A stretch of 33,817 nucleotides of DNA from Telmatospirillum sp. GTDB lineage: Bacteria; Pseudomonadota; Alphaproteobacteria; Rhodospirillales; Magnetospirillaceae. The position numbers were made by a program, and so were the translations under genes. A model generated the notes under the pieces. That model did no database searches. It was not told the origin of the DNA and saw only the letters and a program-made list of their open reading frames with translations. Below, in pieces: positions 9,926 to 18,559 of the stretch (its first letter is position 1; every line of letters begins with the position of its first letter). Location: assembly GCA_031291415.1 (NCBI GenBank), contig JARLJB010000313.1, positions 1 to 33,817 on the forward strand, given 5' to 3'.

Positions 9926-10273
9926 TTATTTCCGGGCGGTGTCGGCGCCGGCCGTTTTTGATTCAGGCTCAAGCGGCCCATTGACCAGTCCGTTGAAGCC
10001 CCAGACGGTGCGGCTGCCCGAAAAGGCGACCAGGACGACCTCGCGGCTTTGCCCCGGCTCGAAACGCACGGCGGTACCGGCCGGAATGTCCAGGCGATAG
10101 CCTCGGGCTTTTTCGCGGTCGAAGGCCAGCGCGCGGTTGGTCTCGAAAAAATGGAAGTGCGAACCGACCTGGATCGGCCGGTCGCCGGTGTTGGCCACCG
10201 TCAGCATCACCGTCTTGCGGCCCTCATTGAGCAGCAAGGTGCCCGGTAGCGTGAAGAGTTCGCCTGGGATCAT
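9926..10273 (-). CDS. ureB: Urease beta subunit UreB
   Basis: Structural beta subunit, 115 residues, with the typical opening [11 protein letters not shown] and the core [19 protein letters not shown] followed by [20 protein letters not shown]. It assembles with UreA and UreC into the trimeric urease core. GTGAGG lies 8 nt before the ATG at 10273. The gap to ureA is 9 nt and to ureC 12 nt. Confidence 0.97.
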   Translation of the reverse strand: MIPGELFTLPGTLLLNEGRKTVMLTVANTGDRPIQVGSHFHFFETNRALAFDREKARGYRLDIPAGTAVRFEPGQSREVVLVAFSGSRTVWGFNGLVNGPLEPESKTAGADTARK

Positions 10274-10282
10274 GCTTCTGCC

Positions 10283-10585
10283 TCACCGGATCGGAGCATG
10301 GACGGTCACCAGTTTGGTGCCGTCCGGGAAAGTGGCTTCCACCTGGATCTCGTGGATCATTTCGGCGATGCCGTCCATCACCTGGTCGCGGGTCAGGACC
10401 TTGGCCCCGTCGGCCATCATTTGGGCGACTGAGCGGCCGTCGCGGGCGCCTTCCATGACGAAATCGGAGATTAGCGCCACGGCTTCCGGATAGTTGAGTT
10501 TCACACCCCGTTCGAGGCGACGACGCGCCACCATGGCGGCCATTGCCACCAGCAGTTTGTCCTTGTCCCTGGGCGACAGATTCAT
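10283..10585 (-). CDS. ureA: Urease gamma subunit UreA
   Basis: Structural gamma subunit of exactly 100 residues, the family standard. It opens [20 protein letters not shown] and contains the conserved [20 protein letters not shown] and the end [12 protein letters not shown] strong AGGAGGAGG ribosome site precedes the ATG. It lies 22 nt downstream of ureD and 9 nt before ureB. Confidence 0.97.
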   Translation of the reverse strand: MNLSPRDKDKLLVAMAAMVARRRLERGVKLNYPEAVALISDFVMEGARDGRSVAQMMADGAKVLTRDQVMDGIAEMIHEIQVEATFPDGTKLVTVHAPIR

Positions 10586-10607
10586 GGCTGTCCTCCTCCT
10601 TTTCTTT

Positions 10608-11462
10608 TCAAATATGCCAAAGCCGCGGCAGAGTTTTCGGCCAACCGCCGGCGGCGGCCCGCAATTCGCCCCAGGCGATTCCGAAGGACCGCCTCAGGGC
10701 CAGGGTGTCGGCGGCCAGCCAGCGGCCGACCAGAATGCCATTGACGATGGTCGCCCCGAAGCGGAGATCGGTGTCATCGACGCAAGAGCGCAACACGGCC
10801 AGCAACCGGGACGCGTCGTCGGCCACCAGGGCCAGGGTGGCCGCCGCATGGCAACCACCGAAGCCGGCCGGATTGTCGAGGTGGGCGGTGATATCACCAT
10901 CCAGGTGCAGGGCGTCATGCCAGACCAGCCGGCCGCCGCGGCGGATTTTCCAACTGTCGCGGACCAGTCCCCTGGCCATCCGCTCACCCCGCGCCGTCCG
11001 GCCGAAGACGAGGATCTCGCCGGCCAACAGACGGCCGCCCGGAGGGACGTCGATATCGGTGTTCCGGCGCAGGCGGGCGTTGTCGAACAGGATGGTTTCC
11101 TGTGGCAGAAACTCCAGCCAGCCGCCGGGGCCGGCGGTCAAGCGGACGTCGATCCGGCCGTCGGCGCCGGTCGACCGGTAGATCTTTTCCGCCGCCTGGG
11201 CGACGAACAACCCTTGGGCGTTTTCCCCGACGGCGAGATCAACGGTCAGGCTGTCGCCGCCGACCAGTCCACCCGAGGTGGTGATCAGTGCTGCGGTCAG
11301 CGGGTCGCCATCGGCGGCGATGGGAAACAGGACGCGGAGCGGCGAGCTTTGGTGCAAATCCTCAAGCGTCGTCCCGTTTTCTCCCGACCGCAGGCGGACA
11401 CGGGCCGACCCATGCATGCCGGTCGTGGACTGTGAGCCGGAGAGGGGGGTGGGAAGGCCCAT
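10608..11462 (-). CDS. ureD: Urease accessory protein UreD
   Basis: Urease maturation scaffold (UreD/UreH) of 284 residues from the ATG at 11462. The frame is open upstream to 11561, but that would overlap urtE by nearly 90 nt; the chosen start lies 10 nt after the urtE stop. A GTG four codons earlier is an alternative and no clear ribosome site decides between them. The family core is present: [20 protein letters not shown], then [10 protein letters not shown], then AAEKIYRS, and [18 protein letters not shown]. UreD bridges UreF-UreG to the urease apoenzyme during nickel delivery. Its place between the transporter and structural genes joins the two halves of the operon. Confidence 0.94.
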   Translation of the reverse strand: MGLPTPLSGSQSTTGMHGSARVRLRSGENGTTLEDLHQSSPLRVLFPIAADGDPLTAALITTSGGLVGGDSLTVDLAVGENAQGLFVAQAAEKIYRSTGADGRIDVRLTAGPGGWLEFLPQETILFDNARLRRNTDIDVPPGGRLLAGEILVFGRTARGERMARGLVRDSWKIRRGGRLVWHDALHLDGDITAHLDNPAGFGGCHAAATLALVADDASRLLAVLRSCVDDTDLRFGATIVNGILVGRWLAADTLALRRSFGIAWGELRAAAGGWPKTLPRLWHI

Positions 11463-11472
11463 GCCGATCACA

Positions 11473-12168
11473 TCAGACGGTGAGATAACGCCGAACATCG
11501 TCTTCCACCAATTCCGCTGCCGAACCGGCCAGAACAACCTCGCCACGTTCCATGACCGCAAAATCGTCGGCGAGGTCGCGGGCGAAATCGAAATATTGCT
11601 CGACCAGCAGGATGGCCATGCTTCCTCCGGCCGCCAAGGTTTTGATGATGCGCCCGATGTCCTTGATGATCGAGGGCTGGATGCCTTCGGTCGGCTCGTC
11701 GAGGATCAGAAGGCGCGGGCGGGTGACCAGGGCGCGGGCGATGGCCAGTTGCTGTTGCTGACCACCCGACAGGTCGCCGCCGCGGCGCCCCAGCATGTCG
11801 CGCAGCACCGGGAAGAGCTCGAAGATCTCGGGTGGAATGGTGCGCTGGCCACGCGGCAGGGGGGCAAAGCCGGTTTCCAGATTCTCTTTGACCGAGAGAC
11901 GCGCGAAGATCTCGCGGCCCTGCGGCACGAAACCGATACCGCGTCGAGCCCGGTCATGGGCGGCAAGACCGGTGATGTCCCGGTCTTCCCAGACCATACG
12001 GCCGTCCTGCACCGGTTGCAGCCCCATGATCGCCCGCATCAGGCTGGTCTTACCGACGCCGTTGCGGCCCAGAACGCAGGTCACCTTGCCCTTGGCGGCC
12101 GTAAGCGAAACGCCGCGCAGGGCTTGGCTGGCGCCGTAGAACAGGTTGATCGCCTCGACGTTCAGCAT
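11473..12168 (-). CDS. urtE: Urea ABC transporter ATPase UrtE
   Basis: ATP-binding subunit of 231 residues, LivF-like. Walker A is GRNGVGKTSL, the signature is LSGGQQQQLAIARAL, and Walker B is RLLILDEPTEGIQPS. The phrase DEPTEGIQPSIIKDI is typical of UrtE as opposed to the branched-chain amino acid LivF. It pairs with UrtD to drive UrtBC. The gap to urtD is 3 nt, and AGG lies very close to the ATG. Confidence 0.95.
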   Translation of the reverse strand: MLNVEAINLFYGASQALRGVSLTAAKGKVTCVLGRNGVGKTSLMRAIMGLQPVQDGRMVWEDRDITGLAAHDRARRGIGFVPQGREIFARLSVKENLETGFAPLPRGQRTIPPEIFELFPVLRDMLGRRGGDLSGGQQQQLAIARALVTRPRLLILDEPTEGIQPSIIKDIGRIIKTLAAGGSMAILLVEQYFDFARDLADDFAVMERGEVVLAGSAAELVEDDVRRYLTV

Positions 12169-12171
12169 TTC

Positions 12172-12978
12172 CTATCGCCCCAGATAAACTTCGACGACGC
12201 GCGGATTGTTCTGCACCGCGTCGATGCTGCCCTCGGCCAACACGGATCCTTCGTGCAGGACGGTGACTTTGGCGCCCAGAGAACGGACGAATTCCATGTC
12301 ATGTTCGACAACCACCAGCGACCGGTCGCCAAGCGACTGGTCGCGCGCCAGATCGAGAATGAGTTGGGCGGTGGCGGCGGTTTCGGCGTCGGTCAGGCCG
12401 GCCACCGGTTCGTCGAGCAGCAACAGCCGCTGGTCCTGCATCAGCAGCATGCCGATTTCCAGCCATTGTTTCTCGCCGTGTGACAGTTGTCCGGCCAGCA
12501 GAGAGGCCTTGGCCGCCAGACCGACCAGATGCAGGACCTGATCGATACGATCCTTGGCCTCGGCCGACAAGGTGAACAGCAGCGTCGCCAGGGTGCCGCG
12601 CGGCCCCTTCAGAGCCAACTCCAGATTGTCTTCGACCGAGAGTTTCTCAAAGACCGTCGGTTTCTGGAACTTGCGGCCGATGCCGAGATTGGCGATGGCC
12701 GCCTCATCGAGCTTGGTCAGATCGACGCGGCCGTCGAACAGAACGTCACCGGCGTCCGGCCTCGTCTTGCCGGTAATCACGTCCATCATGGTGGTCTTTC
12801 CGGCACCGTTCGGACCGATGACCGTCCGCAGTTCGCCCGGCGTGATGACCAACGACAGATTGTTGAGCGCCTTGAAGCCATCGAAACTGACGGTCACGCC
12901 ATCCAGATAGAGGATGCTGCCGGCCGCCGATTGCGAGCCGCCGGTCGGTTCGTCGATGGGCAGGCTTTCGTCAGGCAT
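12172..12978 (-). CDS. urtD: Urea ABC transporter ATPase UrtD
   Basis: ATP-binding subunit of 268 residues, LivG-like. Walker A is GPNGAGKTTMMDVITG. The signature is LSHGEKQWLEIGMLL, the LSHGxKQWLE form that marks UrtD, and Walker B is RLLLLDEPVAGLTDAE. Its first 8 nt overlap the end of urtC, suggesting coupled translation. It forms the ATPase pair with UrtE on the cytoplasmic face. Confidence 0.96.
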   Translation of the reverse strand: MPDESLPIDEPTGGSQSAAGSILYLDGVTVSFDGFKALNNLSLVITPGELRTVIGPNGAGKTTMMDVITGKTRPDAGDVLFDGRVDLTKLDEAAIANLGIGRKFQKPTVFEKLSVEDNLELALKGPRGTLATLLFTLSAEAKDRIDQVLHLVGLAAKASLLAGQLSHGEKQWLEIGMLLMQDQRLLLLDEPVAGLTDAETAATAQLILDLARDQSLGDRSLVVVEHDMEFVRSLGAKVTVLHEGSVLAEGSIDAVQNNPRVVEVYLGR

Positions 12979-14107
12979 GTTTCTTCTCCACGGCCGCTTC
13001 CGGCGCCGCTTTGGTTTGCCGCAGCCGTTTGATCAATCCCATCAAACCGTCCGGCAGCAGGATGGTGACGACGATGAACAGGCCGCCCAGGAAGAACAGC
13101 CAGGCTTCCGGCACCGCGTCGGTCAACCAGGTTTTGGCGGCGTTGACGGCCAGCGCCCCGAGGATGGCGCCGACCAGCGTGCCACGCCCGCCGACCGCCA
13201 CCCAGATCGCCACTTCGATGGAGTTGGCCGGCGAGAATTCCGACGGATTGATGATCCCTACCTGCGGTACGTAAAGCGCGCCGGCCAATCCGGCCAACGC
13301 CGCCGACAGGACGAAGGCGAACAGTTTGGTGGCGGTGACCGAATATCCCAAAAAACGGACACGGCCTTCGGCATCGCGCATGGCCATCATCACCCGGCCG
13401 AGTTTGGAGGCGACGACGAAGCGGCAGAGCAGCAGGGACAATCCGAGGGCGACCACCGTCGCCACGTACAGTCCGAGCTTGGTTGCCGGGCTGGCCAGGT
13501 CGAAGCCCAGGATATCTTTGAAATCGGTCAAGCCGTTGTTGCCGCCGAAGCCCATCTCGTTGCGGAAGAAGGCCAGCATCAGGGCGTAGGTCATCACCTG
13601 GGTGATGATTGACAAATAGACGCCGGTGATTCGCGACCGGAAGGCAAGCCAGCCGAAAACCAGGGCGAGGATCGACGGGGCGGCGACGATCATCAGGGCG
13701 GCGAAGGGGAAATGCTCGAATCCCGTCCAGTACCAGGGCAGATCCTTCCAGGCGAGGAAGACCATGAAGTCGGGCAACAGCGGATTGCCGTAGACGCCGC
13801 GCGTGCCGATCTCGCGCATCAGATACATGCCCATGGCGTAGCCGCCCAAGGCGAAGAAGGCGCCGTGTCCCAATGACAGAACGCCGGCGTATCCCCACAC
13901 CAGGTCGAGCGCCAGGGCGAGCAGGGCATAGCAAAGATATTTGCCGAGCAGCGGAATCATGTAGTTCGGCAGATGCAGGGCGGAACCTTCGCCGGGCAGC
14001 AGATTGAGCAGCGGAACGGCGACCAGGAACAGGGCGCCGGCCAAGGCGAATCCGCGCCAGAAACGGCGGTCGTCGGTCAGCAGGAAGCGGGTGGCGAAAG
14101 AGCGCAT
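12971..14107 (-). CDS. urtC: Urea ABC transporter permease UrtC
   Basis: Integral membrane permease of 378 residues with about ten hydrophobic segments, LivM-like. It contains the family blocks LVWGYAGVLSLGHGAFFALG and EVAIWVAVGGRGTLVGAILG. The N terminus is a basic cytoplasmic stretch followed by a first membrane span (FALAGALFLVAVPLLNLL). It forms the channel with UrtB. The 13-nt gap to urtB and the overlap with urtD place it firmly in the operon. Confidence 0.95.
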   Translation of the reverse strand: MRSFATRFLLTDDRRFWRGFALAGALFLVAVPLLNLLPGEGSALHLPNYMIPLLGKYLCYALLALALDLVWGYAGVLSLGHGAFFALGGYAMGMYLMREIGTRGVYGNPLLPDFMVFLAWKDLPWYWTGFEHFPFAALMIVAAPSILALVFGWLAFRSRITGVYLSIITQVMTYALMLAFFRNEMGFGGNNGLTDFKDILGFDLASPATKLGLYVATVVALGLSLLLCRFVVASKLGRVMMAMRDAEGRVRFLGYSVTATKLFAFVLSAALAGLAGALYVPQVGIINPSEFSPANSIEVAIWVAVGGRGTLVGAILGALAVNAAKTWLTDAVPEAWLFFLGGLFIVVTILLPDGLMGLIKRLRQTKAAPEAAVEKKHA

Positions 14108-14119
14108 GATGGCTGGTCC

Positions 14120-15733
14120 TCACCCTTCGATGGATCGCCCTTTGAGGGCGAACAGGCCACGCGGGCGTTTCTGGATGAACAGGATGATGAAGACCAGCAC
14201 CAGGATTTTGCCCAGCATGGCCCCCGCGTAGGGTTCGAGCAGCTTGTTGACGACGCCGAGACTGGTGGCGCCCAGAAGCGTGCCCCACAGCGAGCCGACA
14301 CCGCCGAACACCACCACCATGAAGCTGTCGACGATATAGCCTTGTCCAAGATTGGGGCTGACATTGCCGATCTGCGACAGGGCGACGCCGGCGATGCCGG
14401 CGATGCCGGATCCCAGCCCGAAGGTGAGGGCGTCGACCCGTCCGGTGCGGATTCCCATGGCAGCGGCCATCGGCCGGTTCTGGGCGACGGCGCGCATCTG
14501 CAGACCGAAGCGGGAATAGCGTAGAACGGCGGCCAGGATACCGAGAACCGCCAGGCAGAAAAGGATGATGACCAGCCGGTTCCAGGTCAGCGTGAAGCCG
14601 CCGGTCATATCGACGCCGCCGGTCATCCAGGCGGGGTTGGCGACCTCCTTGTTCGGCGCGCCGAAAATCGAACGCACGACTTGCTGCAGAATAAGGCTGA
14701 TGCCCCAGGTCGATAGCAGCGTCTCCAGGGGACGTCCGTAGAGGAATCGAATCAGTCCCCGTTCGAGAGCGATGCCGACCAAACCGGTCGCCAGGAAGGC
14801 GATCGGCACCGCGACGACCAGATAGAGGCCGATGACGGTGGGCGGCAACCAGGCGACGAAGGCTTCCTGCACGACATAGGCGGTGTAGGCGCCCAACATG
14901 ATCATCTCGCCGTGCGCCATGTTGATGACGCCCATCACGCCGAAGGTGATCGCCAGTCCGATGGCGGCCAGCAGCAGGACGCTACCCAGCGAAAGGCCCT
15001 GGAACAGATTGGCGCCGACGTTGATCAGGGTCAGGCGGAAAGTGATGGAGGCGATGGCCTTGTCGGCCGCCTTGCGCAGTTCGGGATCTTTCTCGCCATC
15101 CTGCAGGCGTTCCAACTGGCCCTTCACATTGGGATCGGAAGATCCGGCCAGAATGGCGATGGCGGCAAGACGGCGGCTGCGGTCCGGCGACAGCAGGTCG
15201 AGGGTGCCGAGCGCCGCTTCGACGGTCGATCGCACCGAGGCGTCGGTTTCTCCGGCCAGCATGGCGCGCAAGACCTCGGCGGCGCCCGGTGTCCGCCGGT
15301 CGGCCATGGCCTGGGCGGCCTTCCGCCGCGCGTCGGGATCCGGGCTTTTCAACGACAGCTGTCCGAGGACGCCGTCCAGGACACCGCGCACCCGGTTGTT
15401 GATGGTGATATCGCTGAGATCATCCGCCTTGACGTCGTTCAAAATGGCGCCGGTCAAGGCGTCGCGATAGGCGCCGTTTTCGGAAATGACCAGCGACTGG
15501 TCCGGCAGGGCGGCGAGATGGCCATCGAGCATGGCCTGCAACACCGGCGCGGCCCGGCCGTCGGCGAGAGCCCCCAAGGCTTCGATGGCGGCAATTTTGT
15601 CGTCGTAACTGTCGCCGTTCAGCGCTTTGACGGCGCTTTCGAAATCGCCCGAGGGGGCGTCGGCCGCCCACGCGTCGGCCGGACGAATGCAAAGAATCGA
15701 GGCCAGGACGAGAACCAAACGCAATGCTTTCAA
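14120..15733 (-). CDS. urtB: Urea ABC transporter permease UrtB with N-terminal repeat domain
   Basis: Permease of 537 residues with a TTG start at 15733; GGAG lies 8 nt upstream. A signal-like N terminus (MKALRLVLVLASILCIRPAD) is followed by a non-membrane region to about 230 built of HEAT-like helical pairs (AVKALNGDSYDDKIAAIEAL, later DARRKAAQAMADRR and VRSTVEAALGTLDLL). The LivH-like permease domain then begins at ISLGSVLLLAAIGLAITFGV and carries INMAHGEMIMLGAYTAY. The long N-terminal extension is typical of proteobacterial UrtB and is probably periplasmic; its role is not established. It lies behind urtA after 75 nt that contain a strong stem-loop. Confidence 0.95.
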   Translation of the reverse strand: MKALRLVLVLASILCIRPADAWAADAPSGDFESAVKALNGDSYDDKIAAIEALGALADGRAAPVLQAMLDGHLAALPDQSLVISENGAYRDALTGAILNDVKADDLSDITINNRVRGVLDGVLGQLSLKSPDPDARRKAAQAMADRRTPGAAEVLRAMLAGETDASVRSTVEAALGTLDLLSPDRSRRLAAIAILAGSSDPNVKGQLERLQDGEKDPELRKAADKAIASITFRLTLINVGANLFQGLSLGSVLLLAAIGLAITFGVMGVINMAHGEMIMLGAYTAYVVQEAFVAWLPPTVIGLYLVVAVPIAFLATGLVGIALERGLIRFLYGRPLETLLSTWGISLILQQVVRSIFGAPNKEVANPAWMTGGVDMTGGFTLTWNRLVIILFCLAVLGILAAVLRYSRFGLQMRAVAQNRPMAAAMGIRTGRVDALTFGLGSGIAGIAGVALSQIGNVSPNLGQGYIVDSFMVVVFGGVGSLWGTLLGATSLGVVNKLLEPYAGAMLGKILVLVFIILFIQKRPRGLFALKGRSIEG

Positions 15734-15779
15734 CGGTCCACTCCCCTTGCTCTCTGTCGATCGTCCGGTGCCGTAAGAT

Positions 15780-15800
15780 CCCTCCCCCGATGGGGGAGGG
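15780..15800 (-). terminator. Stem-loop between urtA and urtB
   Basis: Perfect 9-bp stem (CCCTCCCCC / GGGGGAGGG) with a GAT loop, starting 9 nt after the urtA stop. No T tract follows on the coding strand. Such a GC-rich hairpin right after a binding-protein gene usually protects the upstream message or lets only part of transcription through, so that binding protein is made in excess over the permease. Confidence 0.7.
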
Positions 15801-15808
15801 TTGCGGTA

Positions 15809-17095
15809 TTACTGGTAAGCCTTGAACTTCGGTTCGGTGCAGTTGCCGCAGGCCCACGGGAATGTCCAGTCGGCCACCTTGCCCTTGTCTTCGGCGATGA
15901 AGGGGCTCCAGGCGTCAGCCTTGATCACGCTCTTGGTTTTCCATACGACGTTGAATTGCCCGTCGGGCTTGATTTCGCCGATCATCACCGGCTTGGAGAG
16001 GTGGTGATTGCTGTTCATCACCGCTTCGCCGCCGGTCAGATTCTTCACCTTCTGGCCGTAGAGGGCTTGGCGCACCGCATTGACGTCGGTGGTGCCGGCC
16101 TGCAGGACCGCTTGCGTCCACATCTTGAAGCCGATGTAGGTGGCCTCCATCGGGTCGTTGGTGGTGCGCTTGTCGTTCTTCACATAGGCATGCCACTGCT
16201 TGATGAAAGCGTCGTTCTCGGGAGTCTTGACCGATTCGAAATAGTTCCAGGCAGCCAGATGGCCGACCAGATTTTTTGTGTCGATACCTGCCAGTTCCTC
16301 TTCGCCGACCGAGAAGGCGACGACCGGGATGTCGGAGGCCTTGATGCCCTGGTTCGCCAGTTCCTTGTAGAACGGCACATTGGCATCGCCGTTGATGGTC
16401 GACACCACCGCGGTCTTCTTGCCGGCGGCGGCGAATTGTTTGATCTTGCCGACTTCGGTTTGCCAATCGGAGAAGCCGAACGGAGTGTAATTTTCAAGGA
16501 TATCGGCGTCGGCGATGCCCTTCGAGTTCAGGAAGGCTCGCAAAATCTTGTTGGTGGTGCGCGGATAGACGTAGTCGGTGCCTTCCAGCACCCAACGCTT
16601 CGCCTCTCCGCCGTCCTTGCTCATCAGATACTCGACTGCCGGAATGGCCTGTTGATTGGGCGCGGCGCCGGTGTAAAAGACATTGTTCGACGATTCCTCA
16701 CCCTCGTACTGGACGGGGTAGAACAGCAGGCCGTTGTCCTGTTCGAAGACCGGCAGCACCGATTTACGCGACACCGAGGTCCAACAGCCGAAGACCACCG
16801 CAACCTTGTCCTTTTCCAACAATTCGCGCGCCTTTTCGGCGAACAGCGGCCAGTTGGAGGCGGGATCGACGACCACGGCCTCGACCTTCTTGCCCAGCAG
16901 TCCTCCCTTCTTGTTGAGATCGTCGACCATCATCAGGACCGTGTCCTTCAAGGTCGTCTCGCTGATCGCCATGGTTCCGGAAAGGGAATGAAGCACGCCA
17001 ACCTTGATGGTGTCTTCGGCGGCCATGGCGGCTTGAGACGCGGTGGCGACCGCGATCAAAGCGCCGGCGCCGGCTATTGTCCGCATCAGTTTCAT
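15809..17095 (-). CDS. urtA: Urea ABC transporter substrate-binding protein UrtA
   Basis: Periplasmic urea receptor of 428 residues. The ATG at 17095 is chosen because GAGGA lies 8 nt upstream and a signal peptide follows at once (MKLMRTIAGAGALIAVATAS, predicted cut near AMA/AED). The mature protein opens DTIKVGVLHSLSGTMAISET, the UrtA signature, and contains VFGCWTSVSRKSVLPVFE and FYPVQYEGEESS. The end has a Cys pair, WACGNCTEPKFKAYQ, also usual in UrtA. It is the first gene of the urt-ure block, with a sigma-54 type promoter about 40 nt upstream. FmdD and branched-chain amino acid receptors are relatives, but the full urt-ure context makes urea the clear ligand. Confidence 0.96.
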   Translation of the reverse strand: MKLMRTIAGAGALIAVATASQAAMAAEDTIKVGVLHSLSGTMAISETTLKDTVLMMVDDLNKKGGLLGKKVEAVVVDPASNWPLFAEKARELLEKDKVAVVFGCWTSVSRKSVLPVFEQDNGLLFYPVQYEGEESSNNVFYTGAAPNQQAIPAVEYLMSKDGGEAKRWVLEGTDYVYPRTTNKILRAFLNSKGIADADILENYTPFGFSDWQTEVGKIKQFAAAGKKTAVVSTINGDANVPFYKELANQGIKASDIPVVAFSVGEEELAGIDTKNLVGHLAAWNYFESVKTPENDAFIKQWHAYVKNDKRTTNDPMEATYIGFKMWTQAVLQAGTTDVNAVRQALYGQKVKNLTGGEAVMNSNHHLSKPVMIGEIKPDGQFNVVWKTKSVIKADAWSPFIAEDKGKVADWTFPWACGNCTEPKFKAYQ

Positions 17096-17136
17096 GGGTG
17101 TCTTCCTCGGCAGTTCATTACGGATGGCCGGAGTTA

Positions 17137-17152
17137 AGCAATTTTCGGGCCA
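17137..17152 (-). promoter_or_regulatory. Sigma-54 type -24/-12 promoter of urtA
   Basis: On the minus strand the sequence reads TGGCCC, five bases (gaaaa), TTGCT. The sigma-54 consensus is TGGCAC-N5-TTGCW, so there is one mismatch and exact spacing, with both invariant GG and GC pairs present. The predicted start of transcription is near 17126, giving an untranslated leader of about 30 nt that includes the urtA ribosome site. Sigma-54 control of urea uptake by NtrC is common in proteobacteria. Confidence 0.7.
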
Positions 17153-17234
17153 ATGCCGCGACTGCTGCGGCCGGGCAGGGGACGTGGAGTGTTCCAAAGC
17201 ACGGGGCTGCTAAAACGCAGCCTGTTTTGCCTTG

Positions 17235-17275
17235 GTGCCGGGCACATGCCTAAATGTTAGGCGTTATTGTAACGC
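17235..17275. promoter_or_regulatory. Three adjacent dyads upstream of the urtA promoter
   Basis: Three perfect inverted repeats stand side by side: GTGCC-g-GGCAC (17235-17245), GCCTAA-atg-TTAGGC (17248-17262) and GCGTTA-ttg-TAACGC (17261-17275). Their centres lie at about -114, -129 and -142 from the predicted urtA start, the usual enhancer distance for a sigma-54 activator. None matches the NtrC consensus (TGCACC...GGTGCA) well, so the protein that binds is open. Confidence 0.5.
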
Positions 17276-17462
17276 GATCCGAGAAATCTTAGTTTCAACC
17301 TAGATGCGGACGGCAGAGTTCTGAAATATCGAGAATGTATTTTTGTGTATGAGCCTATTTATGTTGTTTTTATCATCGGTGTTAAAAATGTTAATGACAT
17401 TTATACATACATTTTACAAAGATATATTGTTGTATAATGGCCTTTAGTGCTATCTTTTAAAA
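17276..17462. other. AT-rich gap before the orphan gene
   Basis: From about 17320 the sequence is strongly AT-rich up to the start codon at 17463. It holds a perfect TATAAT at 17434-17439, 24 nt before the ATG, which could be the -10 element of that gene, though no convincing -35 box stands at 16-18 nt. No other gene or repeat was seen here. Confidence 0.4.
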
Positions 17463-17825
17463 ATGAATAAATCTTCTGCGAGATCATTGTGCGACCAGGC
17501 GGGAGTCCCCATCCCCAGGGAACTCGTTGCTCAGTTCGCCGATCGGATGTTCCCCGTGGTCGGCGCCAGCCTCGATACCATTCGGCTGCAAAATCTCGGT
17601 GAACTTCCGCGCGGTAATGTTGCGTTGACGATTTATCCGGCGACCGATGACGGCGAAATCCTCATCGACCAGGGAATTGCGATTGTCGCCATAGTCAGAA
17701 GCAAGAATGAGTATGCCATTCGTTTGACGTTCAAGCACACGACCTATCCATTCTCGAAGATGATCATTCGCTTTTTGTCCGCACGGCAGGGAATAGAACC
17801 CTACCACGTGAAGATCGGACTCTGA
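17463..17825 (+). CDS. Hypothetical protein, 120 residues
   Basis: Not recognised. The protein is soluble in appearance, with an N-terminal helical part (LCDQAGVPIPRELVAQFADR) and a C-terminal half of likely beta strands (NVALTIYPATDDGEILIDQG, then IAIVAIVRSKNEYAIRLTFK). No signal peptide, Cys motif or membrane span is present. No good ribosome site stands before the ATG, and TATAAT lies 24 nt upstream. Third-position G/C use in the second half resembles the neighbours, which supports real coding. It sits alone between the divergent urtA gene and the convergent DUF2478 gene. Confidence 0.55.
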   Translation: MNKSSARSLCDQAGVPIPRELVAQFADRMFPVVGASLDTIRLQNLGELPRGNVALTIYPATDDGEILIDQGIAIVAIVRSKNEYAIRLTFKHTTYPFSKMIIRFLSARQGIEPYHVKIGL

Positions 17826-17864
17826 GCCTGCGCGACGGTTAGGACGTTCTTCTGGTTTCGCGCT

Positions 17865-18401
17865 TCAAGGGGCGGACCCTGCCCGGATTTGACCGTCTAT
17901 CCAGCGAATAATCGCTTCGACCTCGGCCGGGAGAACCACGAAGCTATCTCCAACGAAATCGATCCAGCCCGTTAGCGATCTTTCCTCGACGGCGACGATG
18001 GAGGGGATTCCGGCGATCATGGCTTCGCCGATCTCTTCACGGATGCCACGTCCGGCCAATTCCTCCTTGGCGAAACGACCAAGAAACAGAATATCCGGTT
18101 TTGCCCTGATGGCCTCGGAGATCCGCATCTGCGCACGGGCAAGGCCATCGGCATCAAGGATGCAGCCGGTCGAACCCGGACCGAGATCCTGGGAGATGAC
18201 GATCGTGTCACCACGACCGATATCATCGAGCAGGAGAGAGTTCCGTCCGTTCGACAGGGGGGCGCCCCAGCGGGGCATGACGCCACCGAGGCGCAGATCA
18301 CCCCGCGCCGCCAGTCGGTTCCGGATTTCCGTCAGCGTCTCTTCAAGGGGCGCTCCGCGCCGATAGACGATCGCGGCGAGGGGGAGTGGCGCGTCATCCA
18401 T
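17865..18401 (-). CDS. DUF2478 family protein linked to molybdenum regulator
   Basis: Protein of 178 residues. The ATG at 18401 has GGAG nine bases upstream; a TTG two codons earlier is the alternative. It resembles the DUF2478 family: an NTPase-like opening strand (PLAAIVYRRGAPLEETLTEI), RLGGVMPRWG, then DTIVISQDLGPGSTGCILD and ILFLGRFAKEELAGRGIREE. The SQxLGxGSxGCxLD block is the most telling part. No classical Walker A lysine is seen. Members often lie next to molybdate transport and ModE-type genes, and here the divergent neighbour is a ModE-like regulator. Function is unknown; a role in molybdenum or tungsten sensing or cofactor handling is inferred from context only. Confidence 0.7.
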   Translation of the reverse strand: MDDAPLPLAAIVYRRGAPLEETLTEIRNRLAARGDLRLGGVMPRWGAPLSNGRNSLLLDDIGRGDTIVISQDLGPGSTGCILDADGLARAQMRISEAIRAKPDILFLGRFAKEELAGRGIREEIGEAMIAGIPSIVAVEERSLTGWIDFVGDSFVVLPAEVEAIIRWIDGQIRAGSAP

Positions 18402-18559
18402 GATCAATCGCTCCAGTCAATGGGCGCGAAAACACCGGTTCGTCCTGCGTACCGCCGCTGGCTTGAAGATGCGGAGCCAAAGGTGGAAGATCCTTTCTTG
18501 CGACGTGTCCGCCCCTCCGAGCCTTCGCCGAGGCCTCCGGCGGCAGATCGGAGAATGTG
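18402..18559. promoter_or_regulatory. Divergent region between DUF2478 gene and modE-like gene
   Basis: A 158-nt GC-rich region that must hold the promoters of both divergent genes. No clear ModE-type dyad or -35/-10 pair could be picked out. The modE-side ribosome site GGAG is at 18550-18553. Confidence 0.35.

Noticed and set aside
17230-17246. Canonical NtrC site upstream of urtA
   Set aside because: The right half TGGTGCC fits, but the left half does not. The inverted repeat present (GTGCC-g-GGCAC) has its half-sites in the opposite order to the NtrC consensus.
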